Assembly: GCF_030651495.1 (NCBI RefSeq)
Contig: NZ_JAUSFI010000066.1
Location: forward strand, 19,951 to 83,950
Source: Undibacterium sp.
Lineage (GTDB): Bacteria > Pseudomonadota > Gammaproteobacteria > Burkholderiales > Burkholderiaceae_D
Direction: 5' to 3'
DNA length: 64,000 nucleotides
Positions 9,682 to 17,464 of this stretch are shown here, one piece after another. Every line of letters starts with the position of its first letter. Positions within the stretch are counted from its first letter, which is position 1. The notes beneath the pieces are model-generated. The model was not told where the DNA came from and ran no database searches. It saw only the letters and a list, made by a program, of their open reading frames with translations. Position numbers and translations under genes: made by a program.

Positions 9682-10302
9682 TCACTTTGCAGCTGCCGCT
9701 CTTTGAAAAGCTTCCAGTTGCTTCAATGCTTTCATGTCTTCATCCGTCAGTTGGTGCAACTTGCAGCGCGGATCGCTGTTCTGGATCGCGTGTATCATCG
9801 GACGGGTCAACGGAATGGCATCGCAACCGTGCCCGGTCTCGCAGACCGAATCAAACTCAGGCTTGGCCTTGGCATGGCAGGCAAAGCAATTGCCGCCAAA
9901 ACGATTGATGACATCGACAAAACCGCGTTTGCGAATCGAGGAGCCGTCTTTAGAAACATCCAACTCTACATACTCCCAGTCATGCGTCGCCGGATTGTAC
10001 CCGGGGCCATGTTTCACCATCACTTCGCCAGGCACCAGTTGCACCACTGAACCAGTCGGATAGATGCCCCCCTTTTCCGACTTTGCTACCGCTACGGTTT
10101 CCTTCAGATTGCCCTGTAAGTTGTCGACGTAAAAATGCTTTACCGGCGTCATGTCCGTGATGCAATGGAAAGTGCTGTTGTCGACATTCATCTTTTTCCC
10201 ATCACCGGCATTGCCGGCAATAGCATTGCCAAACAACAGCAAGGAGAGAACTGCAACAACGCTGCATAACGGTAATGAGAGTTTGCTTTTTTTAGTCATC
10301 AT
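9682..10302 (-). CDS. Periplasmic c-type cytochrome, P460-like
   Basis: A 206-residue exported protein: signal peptide (basic MMTKKSK, hydrophobic VVAVLSLLLFGNAIAG, cleavage near residue 30) and one heme c site CFACH at 139-143. The middle (GGIYPTGSVVQLVPGEVMVK, then GPGYNPATHDWEYVELD) resembles the cytochrome P460 fold, in which a beta-sandwich precedes a C-terminal CxxCH. P460 proteins oxidise hydroxylamine or bind NO; some relatives have unknown roles. I cannot see whether the characteristic lysine cross-link is present. A second cysteine-containing stretch (VCETGHGCDAIPLT) follows the heme site. Next to the heme d1 cluster and on the same strand, so a role in nitrogen-oxide metabolism is plausible but inferred. 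Start could be either of two adjacent ATGs. Confidence 0.6.
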   Translation of the reverse strand: MMTKKSKLSLPLCSVVAVLSLLLFGNAIAGNAGDGKKMNVDNSTFHCITDMTPVKHFYVDNLQGNLKETVAVAKSEKGGIYPTGSVVQLVPGEVMVKHGPGYNPATHDWEYVELDVSKDGSSIRKRGFVDVINRFGGNCFACHAKAKPEFDSVCETGHGCDAIPLTRPMIHAIQNSDPRCKLHQLTDEDMKALKQLEAFQRAAAAK

Positions 10303-10630
10303 GATGTCAATCTTTAAAAATGGAGGAATCAGGCAGAAATAATAATCAATAATATTGCTGGCAATTTAATTGCGAACAATTTGATTATACAACAAATTAA
10401 TCGTACTGAATCCTGTCCAAATCTTTTGGGGGATGCCTGCGCATACAGACTGACTTCATTTACTCTGCCTGGCCAGCGCTGACAATGGCTCATGCGGTTT
10501 AAACTTTTTAAAGCAGCAAAGTGAGTAGCCCTAGATTCGTAGCCCTAGATTCGCAGCCAGAGCTTGGCGCTCAAGAGCTGCGTTCTCGACTATGGCGATC
10601 ATCGCCAGTGGAATCGATCAGAGGAATATC
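10303..10630. other. Gene-free AT-rich stretch upstream of the P460-like gene
   Basis: No coding frame with a credible start is seen here. 10320-10410 is markedly AT-rich and probably carries the promoter of the P460-like gene. A 14-bp sequence TAGCCCTAGATTCG is directly duplicated at 10526-10539 and 10540-10553. Around 10485-10500 a stretch ending CTCATGCGGTTT looks like a decayed half of the dispersed palindrome family, too weak to count. Confidence 0.4.
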
Positions 10631-10786
10631 TTATTTCTTATTTTTTTGCTCTTCAGCGCGTGTCTCTTCTTCCATCTTACGCAAGAAAAATCGGATGAAA
10701 AATACCCCCATGCCCAGCATGAAGGCAATCCCGGCAATACTCGCACGACCAGAATCGGTAGAAAATAGATCGCTTAACAGTTTCAT
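10631..10786 (-). CDS. DUF3149-type single-span micro-protein (51 aa)
   Basis: A 51-residue protein read from ATG 10786 to TAA 10631, preceded by a good ribosome site (AAGGAG, 6 bases before the ATG). It begins MKLLSDLFSTDSGRASIAG, has one membrane span (IAGIAFMLGMGVFFIRFFL) and a charged C-tail (RKMEEETRAEEQ). This layout matches DUF3149, a family of about 50-residue betaproteobacterial inner-membrane proteins of unknown function. It sits 105 bp downstream of nirN on the same strand. Whether it belongs functionally to the nir cluster is not shown. Confidence 0.8.
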   Translation of the reverse strand: MKLLSDLFSTDSGRASIAGIAFMLGMGVFFIRFFLRKMEEETRAEEQKNKK

Positions 10787-10891
10787 TGAGTGCTCCTTAA
10801 AAATTGAATAAACTCAGTATGAGCCTGTTTAATTTTCAAACCGTTGATCTCTGTCAATGGTCTCTCTTTGATTTTTAATATCTGCTACGCT

Positions 10892-12418
10892 TTAATGACT
10901 GGTCCCGGCGGAACGTGAAATTTTATTGAAGACGTTATATTTTCCGCTAGGTTTTTTCATCGGGATGCGTTTGACTACCTGCAGGGTTTGCGCGTCGTAA
11001 ATCACCAGTTCACCGTCATTTTCCCAGATGCTGACGACGGCATATTTACCGTCGCGGGTAAATTCAGTGTGGGCCGCGACTTTGCCCGGGCTCGGCCGCA
11101 GTTGCGCGATGACTTCCAGTTTTTGCTTGTCAATGATCTGGATCACGTCCCGGTCTTTCGTCCCGTTAAACACATCAACCCAGGCGTAGGGCGTGTTTTC
11201 GTGGCTACGCATGAAAAAACCTGGGCCTAAGGTAGGAATTTGTTTTTCTATTTTCCAGCTCGTCATATCGACCACGGTGACCACGCCTTCTTTCAAGTTG
11301 GGCGTTGCCAGCACTGGCTTGCCCTGATAGTCCCAAGTGATGCCTGAACCCAGATGCGGCATGCCTGGCAAGGTAACACTGGTGATCTTTTTTCCCGCAT
11401 CGAGATCAATGACCTGCCCGACTCCGCCGCGTGATGAACCGATCAAGTGCTTATAGCTGCCATCGAAGAAAAAATCGTCGAGATAATCCTCCAGACGCAG
11501 GCGGCGTGGCTGAAACGATGGCGTGCCGGTGCTGTTGGTCTGGGTAATCTGCTCGTCATAGCTAAATTCCCACACCTCAGGAATATCTTTGAGGGCAGCG
11601 ATAAAACTCTTGCGCGGGGCGGCATCATACACGGCCGAAACGCGAGAGGATTTGCCGCTGTCGTCTTTGACGTCGATGACTTTAATTGGCGTCAGATCCC
11701 GGGTGTCCAGCACCACCATGGTGTGCGGCAGATAATTGGCGATCATGGCGTAGCGCCCGTCGCTGGAGACTGCCATATTGCGGGTGTTAATGCCGACGCG
11801 TATTTCTGAGATCAGTTTCAGATTCCAGATGTCGTATTTGGCGACCCAGCCATCACGCGAGGCAAAATACACGTAGCGGCCATCCGGTGAAAACTTGGGG
11901 CCGCCATGCAATGCGTAGCGGGTAGCAAAGCGCGTGATGGGTTCAAACTTGTCGCCATCCAAAATCGTCGCGTGATGATCGCCCAGCTCGACCACGACAA
12001 ACAAATTGAGCGGGTCGGCCTTGAACACGGGCTGATCCGGCAGTTTGCCAGCCTGATGCACGATGCGCGAGGTCTGCATCTCTTTGACGCCCCACTCCGG
12101 CGTGGTGGCTAGCGGGGTGTAGATCAGCTCGGTGAGTGCCTTGATTTGTTCTGTGCTGAGTTTGTCGCCAAAACCCGGCATCTGTGTCGCGATGCGCCCT
12201 TCGCTGATGGTTTTAACCGCCTCCGGACGGCGCAAGCGTTCCAGATTACCGGGCAATAAGGCAGGACCATTGCTGCCCAAACGGTCTGCGCCATGGCAAG
12301 AAGCGCAATTGGCCTGATACAGCGCATGACCGCCAATCTCCCCCCCCGCTGCCAACACCGACGCTGCATGCAAGCCCAGCAAAACCAATAACAGCTTATT
12401 CAAAGACGCCCCCATCAT
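10892..12418 (-). CDS. nirN: NirN, dihydro-heme d1 dehydrogenase (c-type cytochrome / d1-propeller)
   Basis: Periplasmic protein of 508 residues that in characterised systems oxidises dihydro-heme d1 to heme d1, the last step of the pathway, and can pass the cofactor to NirS. It has a signal peptide (LLLVLLGLHAASVLAAG), one heme c site CASCH at 38-42 with a methionine-containing loop (ATQMPGFGDKL), then the eight-bladed cytochrome d1-type propeller beginning TPEWGVKEM and ending SGKYNVFNKI. NirS shares the propeller; NirN was preferred because of the short N-terminal heme c domain, the overall length and the position at the end of the biosynthetic operon. Overlaps nirJ by 4 bp (ATGA). Confidence 0.88.
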   Translation of the reverse strand: MMGASLNKLLLVLLGLHAASVLAAGGEIGGHALYQANCASCHGADRLGSNGPALLPGNLERLRRPEAVKTISEGRIATQMPGFGDKLSTEQIKALTELIYTPLATTPEWGVKEMQTSRIVHQAGKLPDQPVFKADPLNLFVVVELGDHHATILDGDKFEPITRFATRYALHGGPKFSPDGRYVYFASRDGWVAKYDIWNLKLISEIRVGINTRNMAVSSDGRYAMIANYLPHTMVVLDTRDLTPIKVIDVKDDSGKSSRVSAVYDAAPRKSFIAALKDIPEVWEFSYDEQITQTNSTGTPSFQPRRLRLEDYLDDFFFDGSYKHLIGSSRGGVGQVIDLDAGKKITSVTLPGMPHLGSGITWDYQGKPVLATPNLKEGVVTVVDMTSWKIEKQIPTLGPGFFMRSHENTPYAWVDVFNGTKDRDVIQIIDKQKLEVIAQLRPSPGKVAAHTEFTRDGKYAVVSIWENDGELVIYDAQTLQVVKRIPMKKPSGKYNVFNKISRSAGTSH

Positions 12419-13617
12419 GCTACCTTTACGCCGCGAATCGGAATATACGGCGCCAGTTTGACGCGTTCACGGTCGCCGCTAACGCCAATTTCTTCGTCAG
12501 ACAAGTAACAGGCAGGATCTTCTTGCCATGGGTCGTTAGTCAGTTGCAGTGCGCGCACCCGGGTGTTACCGCCGCAAACATCAAAATAGCGGCATTCGCC
12601 GCAACGGCCCTTGATCTGGCGCGGCACAGCTTTCAGGCCAGCCATCAGCGGATCAGAAACATCGGTCCAGATATCAGAAAATTGACGTTCGCGCACATTG
12701 CCCAGCGGGTAGTGCCACCAGAAAGTGTCGGGATGAACGACACCTAAATTATCGATATTCGCGACATTCACACCTGACGAATTGCCGCCCCATTGCGCCA
12801 GCTTGGCGCGCAGTGCCGCTTCGCGTTCAGGGAAGCGCGCACGCACCCATTGCAGCAGATAGACGCCATCGGCATCGTTATTACCGGTGACAAATTCTTT
12901 TTCCAAACCGCGCTGCAGGTAGTCCCAGCAAGTATCAAATAGCAAATCCATCGCGTCGCGGGTAGTCTGCAAGAAAGCGTCGTGACCACGATTTTTATTC
13001 CCGCGCCCGGCGTAATTGAGGTGCGATAAATAGAATTTATCGATGCCTTCGTCTTCTACCAGTTTCAGCAAGGCGGGCAGATCGTGCGCATTATCTTGCG
13101 TCAGGGTGAAGCGCACGCCAATCTTGATCCCGGCATCGCGGCACAGACGCACGCCGTGCAATGAGGCGTCAAACGCGCCTTCTTTGCGGCGGAATTGATC
13201 ATGCGTTTCGCGCATCCCGTCGAGGCTGATACCGACATAATCAAAGCCGATGGCAGCGATTTGCTCGATATTGCTTTCATCGATCAGGGTGCCATTGGTC
13301 GACAGGCCGACATAAAAACCCATCTGCTTGGCACGGCGCGCGATGTCGTAAATATCAGGACGCAATAATGGCTCGCCGCCAGACAAAATCAGCACCGGCA
13401 CGCCGAAGCTCTTCAGATCGTCCATGGTGGCATTGACTTCATCCAGACTCAGTTCACCGGCAAAATCCTTGTCGGCAGAAATCGAATAACAGTGCTTGCA
13501 AGTGAGATTGCAACGGCGGATCAGATTCCAGATCACGACTGGGCCGGGCGGATTACGCTTGGGGCCGAGTGGCGTTGGGCTGGCGATTTCGCGCATGTAT
13601 TGGCTGATACGAAACAT
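12415..13617 (-). CDS. nirJ: NirJ, radical SAM heme d1 biosynthesis enzyme
   Basis: A 400-residue radical SAM enzyme that converts 12,18-didecarboxysiroheme towards heme d1 by removing propionate side chains so that oxo groups can be installed. The SAM-cluster motif is RRCNLTCKHCYS (CxxxCxxC, residues about 36-43), followed by LILSGGEPLLRPD and a SPASM-type C-terminal cysteine cluster (GRCGECRYFDVCGGN). Length matches characterised NirJ (about 385-400). Cytoplasmic. It follows nirH after 12 bp and overlaps nirN by 4 bp. Confidence 0.94.
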   Translation of the reverse strand: MFRISQYMREIASPTPLGPKRNPPGPVVIWNLIRRCNLTCKHCYSISADKDFAGELSLDEVNATMDDLKSFGVPVLILSGGEPLLRPDIYDIARRAKQMGFYVGLSTNGTLIDESNIEQIAAIGFDYVGISLDGMRETHDQFRRKEGAFDASLHGVRLCRDAGIKIGVRFTLTQDNAHDLPALLKLVEDEGIDKFYLSHLNYAGRGNKNRGHDAFLQTTRDAMDLLFDTCWDYLQRGLEKEFVTGNNDADGVYLLQWVRARFPEREAALRAKLAQWGGNSSGVNVANIDNLGVVHPDTFWWHYPLGNVRERQFSDIWTDVSDPLMAGLKAVPRQIKGRCGECRYFDVCGGNTRVRALQLTNDPWQEDPACYLSDEEIGVSGDRERVKLAPYIPIRGVKVA

Positions 13618-13629
13618 GATTTTTTTCCT

Positions 13630-14166
13630 CTATGCTGTTGGCTGAGTTTGCTGAGTTGGCGCGGTTTTGGCGGACAACCTCAGGCCAGTTTTTTTCAGAA
13701 TACGGGTGCTGTACAAGACTTGGTGGGCGCGTACCGGTTCGCCCTGTAATTCTTCCAGTAGGGCGGCAATGCTGGCGACCTGGGTTTCGACTTCGTCACG
13801 GGTTTTGCCGTGCACCATGGCAAACAAGTTATACGGCCATTGCGGCAAATGGCGCGGGCGACGGTAGCAATGACTGACGAAAGGCAAGTTACCGACACGT
13901 TCGCCCAACTGATCGATCATTTCATCGGGCACATCCCAGACCGACATGCCATTGGCGCGATAGCCTAGCGCGTAGTGATTCGGCACCACGCCGATGCGGC
14001 GTATCACACCGCGGTCTTGCATATGGCGCATGCGCTGCATCAGCAGTTCGGGGCTGATCTGCAATTGCTCGGCCAGCACATGGTAAGGACGTGCCGCCAG
14101 CGGCAGGCCGCCTTGGGTGGCGACGATGATGGCGCGGTCAATAATGCTGTTTTCTATATTACTCAT
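13630..14166 (-). CDS. nirH: NirH, siroheme decarboxylase subunit
   Basis: A 178-residue Lrp/AsnC-like protein. NirD, L, G and H together decarboxylate siroheme to 12,18-didecarboxysiroheme. The N-terminal winged-helix-like region (IIDRAIIVATQGGLPL, RMRHMQDRGVIRRIGVV) is followed by the AsnC-like half with the L/H-type signature CYRRPRHLPQWPYNLF and MVHGKTRDEV. The histidine-rich YRRPRxxPxWPYNLFxMVHG signature also occurs in the NirL half of nirDL, so these two are the L/H-type partners. The tail (TAPTQQTQPTA) is low complexity. Start ATG 14166 lies 13 bp after nirG. Confidence 0.9.
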   Translation of the reverse strand: MSNIENSIIDRAIIVATQGGLPLAARPYHVLAEQLQISPELLMQRMRHMQDRGVIRRIGVVPNHYALGYRANGMSVWDVPDEMIDQLGERVGNLPFVSHCYRRPRHLPQWPYNLFAMVHGKTRDEVETQVASIAALLEELQGEPVRAHQVLYSTRILKKTGLRLSAKTAPTQQTQPTA

Positions 14167-14179
14167 AGTAATTTTTTGT

Positions 14180-14623
14180 TCATGCCCGTAGTTTCAGCTC
14201 AACAAAATATTCCTTCATTTTAGGAAAATTAAACACGGCACATCCGGTGTCTTGCTCTATCGCGCTGATGACTTCAACGATTTGCTGTGGCGTTTCAGTG
14301 GCAACGACAAACCACATATTGAGTTCATGCTCGCGCTCATAATTATGCGCCACCTCCGGCAAGGCGTTAACTTTGGCGGCGATGGTGTCGTAATGCTCGG
14401 CCGGCGCATGCAAGGCAGCCAGGGTAAATGCACCGCCCGCCCGTTCGATCTGAAACAAGGGCCCGATGCGGGTCAGTATGCCGCGCTCGAGCAGACTGGC
14501 CAAGCGCGTGATTAACGCATCTTCACTGATGCCGAGTTCATTGGCAGCGACCAGATAAGGCCGCTCGCAGACCTGCAAGCCACCTTGTAAATGATTGATG
14601 ATGGCGCGATCGAGTTCATCCAT
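14180..14623 (-). CDS. nirG: NirG, siroheme decarboxylase subunit
   Basis: A 147-residue member of the siroheme decarboxylase family, of the D/G type: N-terminal helix-turn-helix-like segment (MDELDRAIINHLQGGL, LLERGILTRIGPLFQ) and the signature HNYEREHELNMWFVVA, which recurs as HNYEREHHYNLWFVA in the NirD half of the preceding gene. It presumably pairs with NirH as NirD does with NirL. Its start overlaps the end of nirDL by 8 bp, supporting translational coupling. Despite the AsnC-like fold it should not be annotated as a transcription regulator. Confidence 0.9.
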   Translation of the reverse strand: MDELDRAIINHLQGGLQVCERPYLVAANELGISEDALITRLASLLERGILTRIGPLFQIERAGGAFTLAALHAPAEHYDTIAAKVNALPEVAHNYEREHELNMWFVVATETPQQIVEVISAIEQDTGCAVFNFPKMKEYFVELKLRA

Positions 14624-15698
14624 GGTTTGTCTTTGTTAATTTGGCTAGATGCGCAGTTGATACACCTGCCGCTGCCAAGTTCATATAATGTGCGCCGCGT
14701 TGCTTGAAGCGGCGCTGGCTAAACAAGGTCGTGTGCACATACTGATCTAATCCGCACGCCTCGGCCAGCGCGGTGATCCGTGCTTCAACATCAGAGCGGT
14801 CTTTGCCGTGGATCATGCAAAACAGATTGTAAGGCCAGTGCGGCAATAGTCTTGGGCGGCGATAGCACAGCGTGACCCGGCCTGAAGCCGCGATGCACCG
14901 GCCCACTGCGCTGACCACAGCGTCGGGCACATCCCAGACCACCATGGCATTGGCGTTAAAGCCCAGCTCATGATGCCGTACGATGACACCGAAACGCTTG
15001 ATCACGCCCTGCTCACTCCAGCGCGTGATGGTGGCGATGGCGTCGTTTTCATCGACACCAAGCTGGGCGAAGGGTTGCGGCACCAGCGCCAAGCCGTTTT
15101 GCAGCGCCACCAACAAACTTTTTTCGGCGCTGTCGAGTTGTGCAATACCATCGCTACAGGTCCTTGCCTCCGGCACAATGGGTGCCGTCTGCTCACGATA
15201 ATGTGGCCCTGCCGCGCTCAGATCAAAACCCAGATCAATATGAAAATCTTCCAGCATCGGCAGCACCAAAACCGCGCCGCAATCACAGGCCAGCTCTATC
15301 TCATGCAAGACGGCATGCAAATGTTCCAGCGTCGCTGCGGTGGCTACAAACCAGAGGTTGTAGTGATGCTCGCGTTCATAATTATGATTGATTTCTGCCT
15401 GCGCACTGACATAGGCAGCCACTTCGGCCAGACGTTCCGCCGGCACCGCCAATGCAGCTAATGCGCTCGCGCCTACCGAGTTGGGCCGGAACACCGCGCC
15501 GACGCGGCTGATAGTTCCGCGCTGCTGCAAGTTACGCAAGCAAGCAAGCACGCTCGCCTCGTCGGTGGCTAACTGGCTGGCGAGGTGCGCAAACGGCCGT
15601 GAGATCAAAGGAAAATCGCGCTGAAATGCATTGAGCAAATTAAATTCAAATGCGGCCGATGGCTCAGGCGGGCGGATTAAGTCTAGCGGCGCATTCAT
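14616..15698 (-). CDS. nirDL: NirD-NirL fusion, siroheme decarboxylase
   Basis: One 360-residue chain carries two siroheme decarboxylase modules. Residues about 15-160 are NirD-like (FQRDFPLISRPFAHLA, then HNYEREHHYNLWFVA); residues about 185-350 are NirL-like (LLVALQNGLALVPQPF, LCYRRPRLLPHWPYNLF, MIHGKDRSDVEARI). A linker rich in Ala, Pro and Glu joins them. Pseudomonas has separate nirD and nirL, while fused NirDL is known from other denitrifiers such as Paracoccus. Start ATG 15698 (MNAPLDLIRPP) lies 1 bp after the nirF stop; the open frame reaches 15845, but that portion is the antisense-like overlap within nirF and has no family similarity. Confidence 0.9.
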   Translation of the reverse strand: MNAPLDLIRPPEPSAAFEFNLLNAFQRDFPLISRPFAHLASQLATDEASVLACLRNLQQRGTISRVGAVFRPNSVGASALAALAVPAERLAEVAAYVSAQAEINHNYEREHHYNLWFVATAATLEHLHAVLHEIELACDCGAVLVLPMLEDFHIDLGFDLSAAGPHYREQTAPIVPEARTCSDGIAQLDSAEKSLLVALQNGLALVPQPFAQLGVDENDAIATITRWSEQGVIKRFGVIVRHHELGFNANAMVVWDVPDAVVSAVGRCIAASGRVTLCYRRPRLLPHWPYNLFCMIHGKDRSDVEARITALAEACGLDQYVHTTLFSQRRFKQRGAHYMNLAAAGVSTAHLAKLTKTNHG

Positions 15699-15699
15699 C

Positions 15700-16884
15700 T
15701 TAAAACCCGATGCGCGCAGCACGATTGGTAAAGAAGATGCCACTGGGCGCAGCGGCTGGCAATTCAATCCGTTTGGCAAAGCTGGTCGTGTCATACACCA
15801 CCACGCGATTATCGTCGCGTGCCGAAATCCAGACGGCTTCGCCACGCGGGGTAAATTCCATGTGCAGCACCGCCTTGCCTGGCTCTAAATGCTGAACAAC
15901 GCTGCGTGATTCGACATCAATCACCTGTACCTGAGCATTATCGGGGAAGGCGAAATTCACCCAGATCTGCCGGCCATCCGGACGCGCAATCACAAACACC
16001 GGCTGCCCGGCCACCGCCACACGAGCAACTTCTTGCCAATTTGCGGTATCCATGATTAACACTTCATGCCTGCCGATCGCCGGAACATAGGCAAAGCGCC
16101 CCGCTACCGCCCAACCGCGCAAATGCGGCATTTTGAACACCGGCAATTTTTCTGCGCCCTTGCCGTAGCCGTCGAGAATGCGGCGCACGCCCAGTTCTGG
16201 ATGCCATAGATCAAGCAGGGCCATACCATCTTCACCAAACAAGCCTGCCAGATAATAGCGGCCATCCGGCGTGATTAGCCCATCATAGGGTTCACGGCCG
16301 ATGTTTTTAAATTTTGTTACCCGTGGTGCACCCGGGTTACTCAGATCCGCGGTCCAGATTTCACCGGCATCAAACAGGCTCCAGACAAAACGATTCCCCG
16401 GCGCGTCAGCCAGCCCTACCACTTTAGAGAATTTGCCCTCGTTACCATACGCTGCCGGAATATCGGCGACCAGTTCCAGCGTATCGGCCTTGAATATCTT
16501 GACCCCGCCCGGCACATAATTTTGTGCCGCGACCAGCGTCCCATCTTGCGAAATCGCGCCGCCAATGCTATTGCCAGCCTGCACAATCCGGCGCTCTATT
16601 ACCCCGCGCAATAAGTCAACTTTACTTAACCCGCCATCACGCCCAAACACATAGGCATAGCGCGCATCACGCGAATACACCAGCGAGGCATGCGACAGGT
16701 CGCCCAAACCCTGCACCGTAGCAATTGAAACCAGCTTACTGGTATCGACAATCTGCACGCTGCCTGAAGCACGCTCGATCACCACGCCCAAGTCACCCGT
16801 ACCACGCAAGGTAGGGCTGGCGCAGCCGCTCAGTAACACAACGAAGGCTACCAGCAATACGGCGGCCAAAGGTTTATTTTTCAA
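15700..16884 (-). CDS. nirF: NirF, heme d1 biosynthesis lipoprotein
   Basis: A 394-residue cytochrome d1-like beta-propeller required for a late step of heme d1 synthesis, working with NirN; its exact reaction is still debated. It has a lipoprotein signal peptide with lipobox LLSGC (Cys at residue 21), so it is anchored in the periplasm, as reported for Pseudomonas NirF. Propeller repeats are visible (SRDARYAYVFGRDGG, TPDGRYYLAGLFGEDG, RPDGRQIWVNFAFPDN), and it lacks the heme c domain seen in NirN and NirS. It overlaps the 3' end of nirC by 11 bp and ends 1 bp before nirDL. Confidence 0.93.
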   Translation of the reverse strand: MKNKPLAAVLLVAFVVLLSGCASPTLRGTGDLGVVIERASGSVQIVDTSKLVSIATVQGLGDLSHASLVYSRDARYAYVFGRDGGLSKVDLLRGVIERRIVQAGNSIGGAISQDGTLVAAQNYVPGGVKIFKADTLELVADIPAAYGNEGKFSKVVGLADAPGNRFVWSLFDAGEIWTADLSNPGAPRVTKFKNIGREPYDGLITPDGRYYLAGLFGEDGMALLDLWHPELGVRRILDGYGKGAEKLPVFKMPHLRGWAVAGRFAYVPAIGRHEVLIMDTANWQEVARVAVAGQPVFVIARPDGRQIWVNFAFPDNAQVQVIDVESRSVVQHLEPGKAVLHMEFTPRGEAVWISARDDNRVVVYDTTSFAKRIELPAAAPSGIFFTNRAARIGF

Positions 16885-17266
16885 GAGGAAATCCTTTTTG
16901 TAACTGTGACACTATCCATTCAGCTTCTGCCTCAGTTAAGAAGCGCTGCCAGGGCGGCATCGCGGTTCCGTTACGGCCATACAAGATGGTGGCTTTCAAA
17001 CTATCGGCGGGCGTATCCTTGAGGGTGGCTGGCAATAAGGCGGGACCTAAGCCCCCCTTCAATGTCAAGCCATGACAAGAACCGCAATCTTGCCGAACTA
17101 AGCTGATCAACTCTGAGCGGCGAGTCGCCGCTGGCGATTCGGCCGGCAACTCGGCTGCGGCTGATAGGTTCCATAGAAACAAGGCCATCAGCGGCGCCTT
17201 GTATCCCCTCTTGCATTTGAACTTATATCGGATCTTATATCTGATTTCGCCTATCAATTTAACCAC
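16874..17266 (-). CDS. nirC: NirC-like small periplasmic cytochrome c
   Basis: A 130-residue monoheme cytochrome c with heme site CGSCH at 61-65, a GLGPALLP loop and a candidate axial Met in GTAMPPWQRFLTEAE. NirC is thought to carry electrons in heme d1 maturation, accepting them from NirN. It is the first gene of the minus-strand nir operon. The start is a GTG at 17266, supported by GGAG five bases upstream; this gives an unusually long basic N-region (IRYKIRYKFKCKRGYK) before the hydrophobic signal segment (LMALFLWNLSAAA). An internal ATG at 17188 would give a short signal peptide but has a poorer ribosome site. Confidence 0.85.
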   Translation of the reverse strand: MVKLIGEIRYKIRYKFKCKRGYKAPLMALFLWNLSAAAELPAESPAATRRSELISLVRQDCGSCHGLTLKGGLGPALLPATLKDTPADSLKATILYGRNGTAMPPWQRFLTEAEAEWIVSQLQKGFPLEK

Positions 17267-17388
17267 ACGCTCTCCGCATAAGATGAATCACTACACCGAT
17301 GATTACACTGACATTTTCACAACAGAAAGCGACTGACGTCATCTATTTTCGATTCTCACCAGATTACCCCACACGAAATTCTTGTTCA

Positions 17389-17402
17389 TTGATAAGTATC
17401 AA
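17389..17402. promoter_or_regulatory. FNR/ANR/DNR-type binding site in the nirC-nirE divergent region
   Basis: TTGATAAGTATCAA is a perfect TTGAT-N4-ATCAA palindrome, the consensus bound by FNR, ANR and DNR-class oxygen or NO-responsive regulators. Its centre (17395.5) is exactly 41.5 bp from the inferred nirE transcription start, the class II activator position. It is the only perfect site I found in the window and probably serves both divergent transcripts. Confidence 0.85.
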
Positions 17403-17424
17403 GATTTTTCGCTGTATGCCGCGA

Positions 17425-17430
17425 TAAAAT
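17425..17430 (+). promoter_or_regulatory. -10 hexamer of the inferred nirE promoter
   Basis: TAAAAT (5 of 6 matches to TATAAT) lies where class II activation predicts: with the FNR-type box centred at -41.5 the start site is about 17437 and -12 to -7 is 17425-17430. No -35 hexamer is needed in this architecture. The untranslated leader would be about 28 nt. Confidence 0.65.
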
Positions 17431-17464
17431 CAATTCATTCTGAACAGCTAGCAGAGAACACACC

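Noticed and set aside
10485..10500. Ninth copy of the palindrome family
   Set aside because: Only one half-arm (CTCATGCGGTTT-like) is recognisable and the partner arm cannot be found.
10526..10553. Two-copy 14-bp tandem TAGCCCTAGATTCG
   Set aside because: A single short duplication with no context; likely slippage, not a regulatory array.
10892..12418. Calling this gene nirS (cytochrome cd1)
   Set aside because: The heme c domain is shorter than in NirS, and the total length, propeller ends and operon position fit NirN better.
13630..15698. Annotating the three AsnC-like genes as transcription regulators
   Set aside because: The HNYEREH and YRRPRxxPxWPYNLF signatures and nir operon position identify siroheme decarboxylase subunits.
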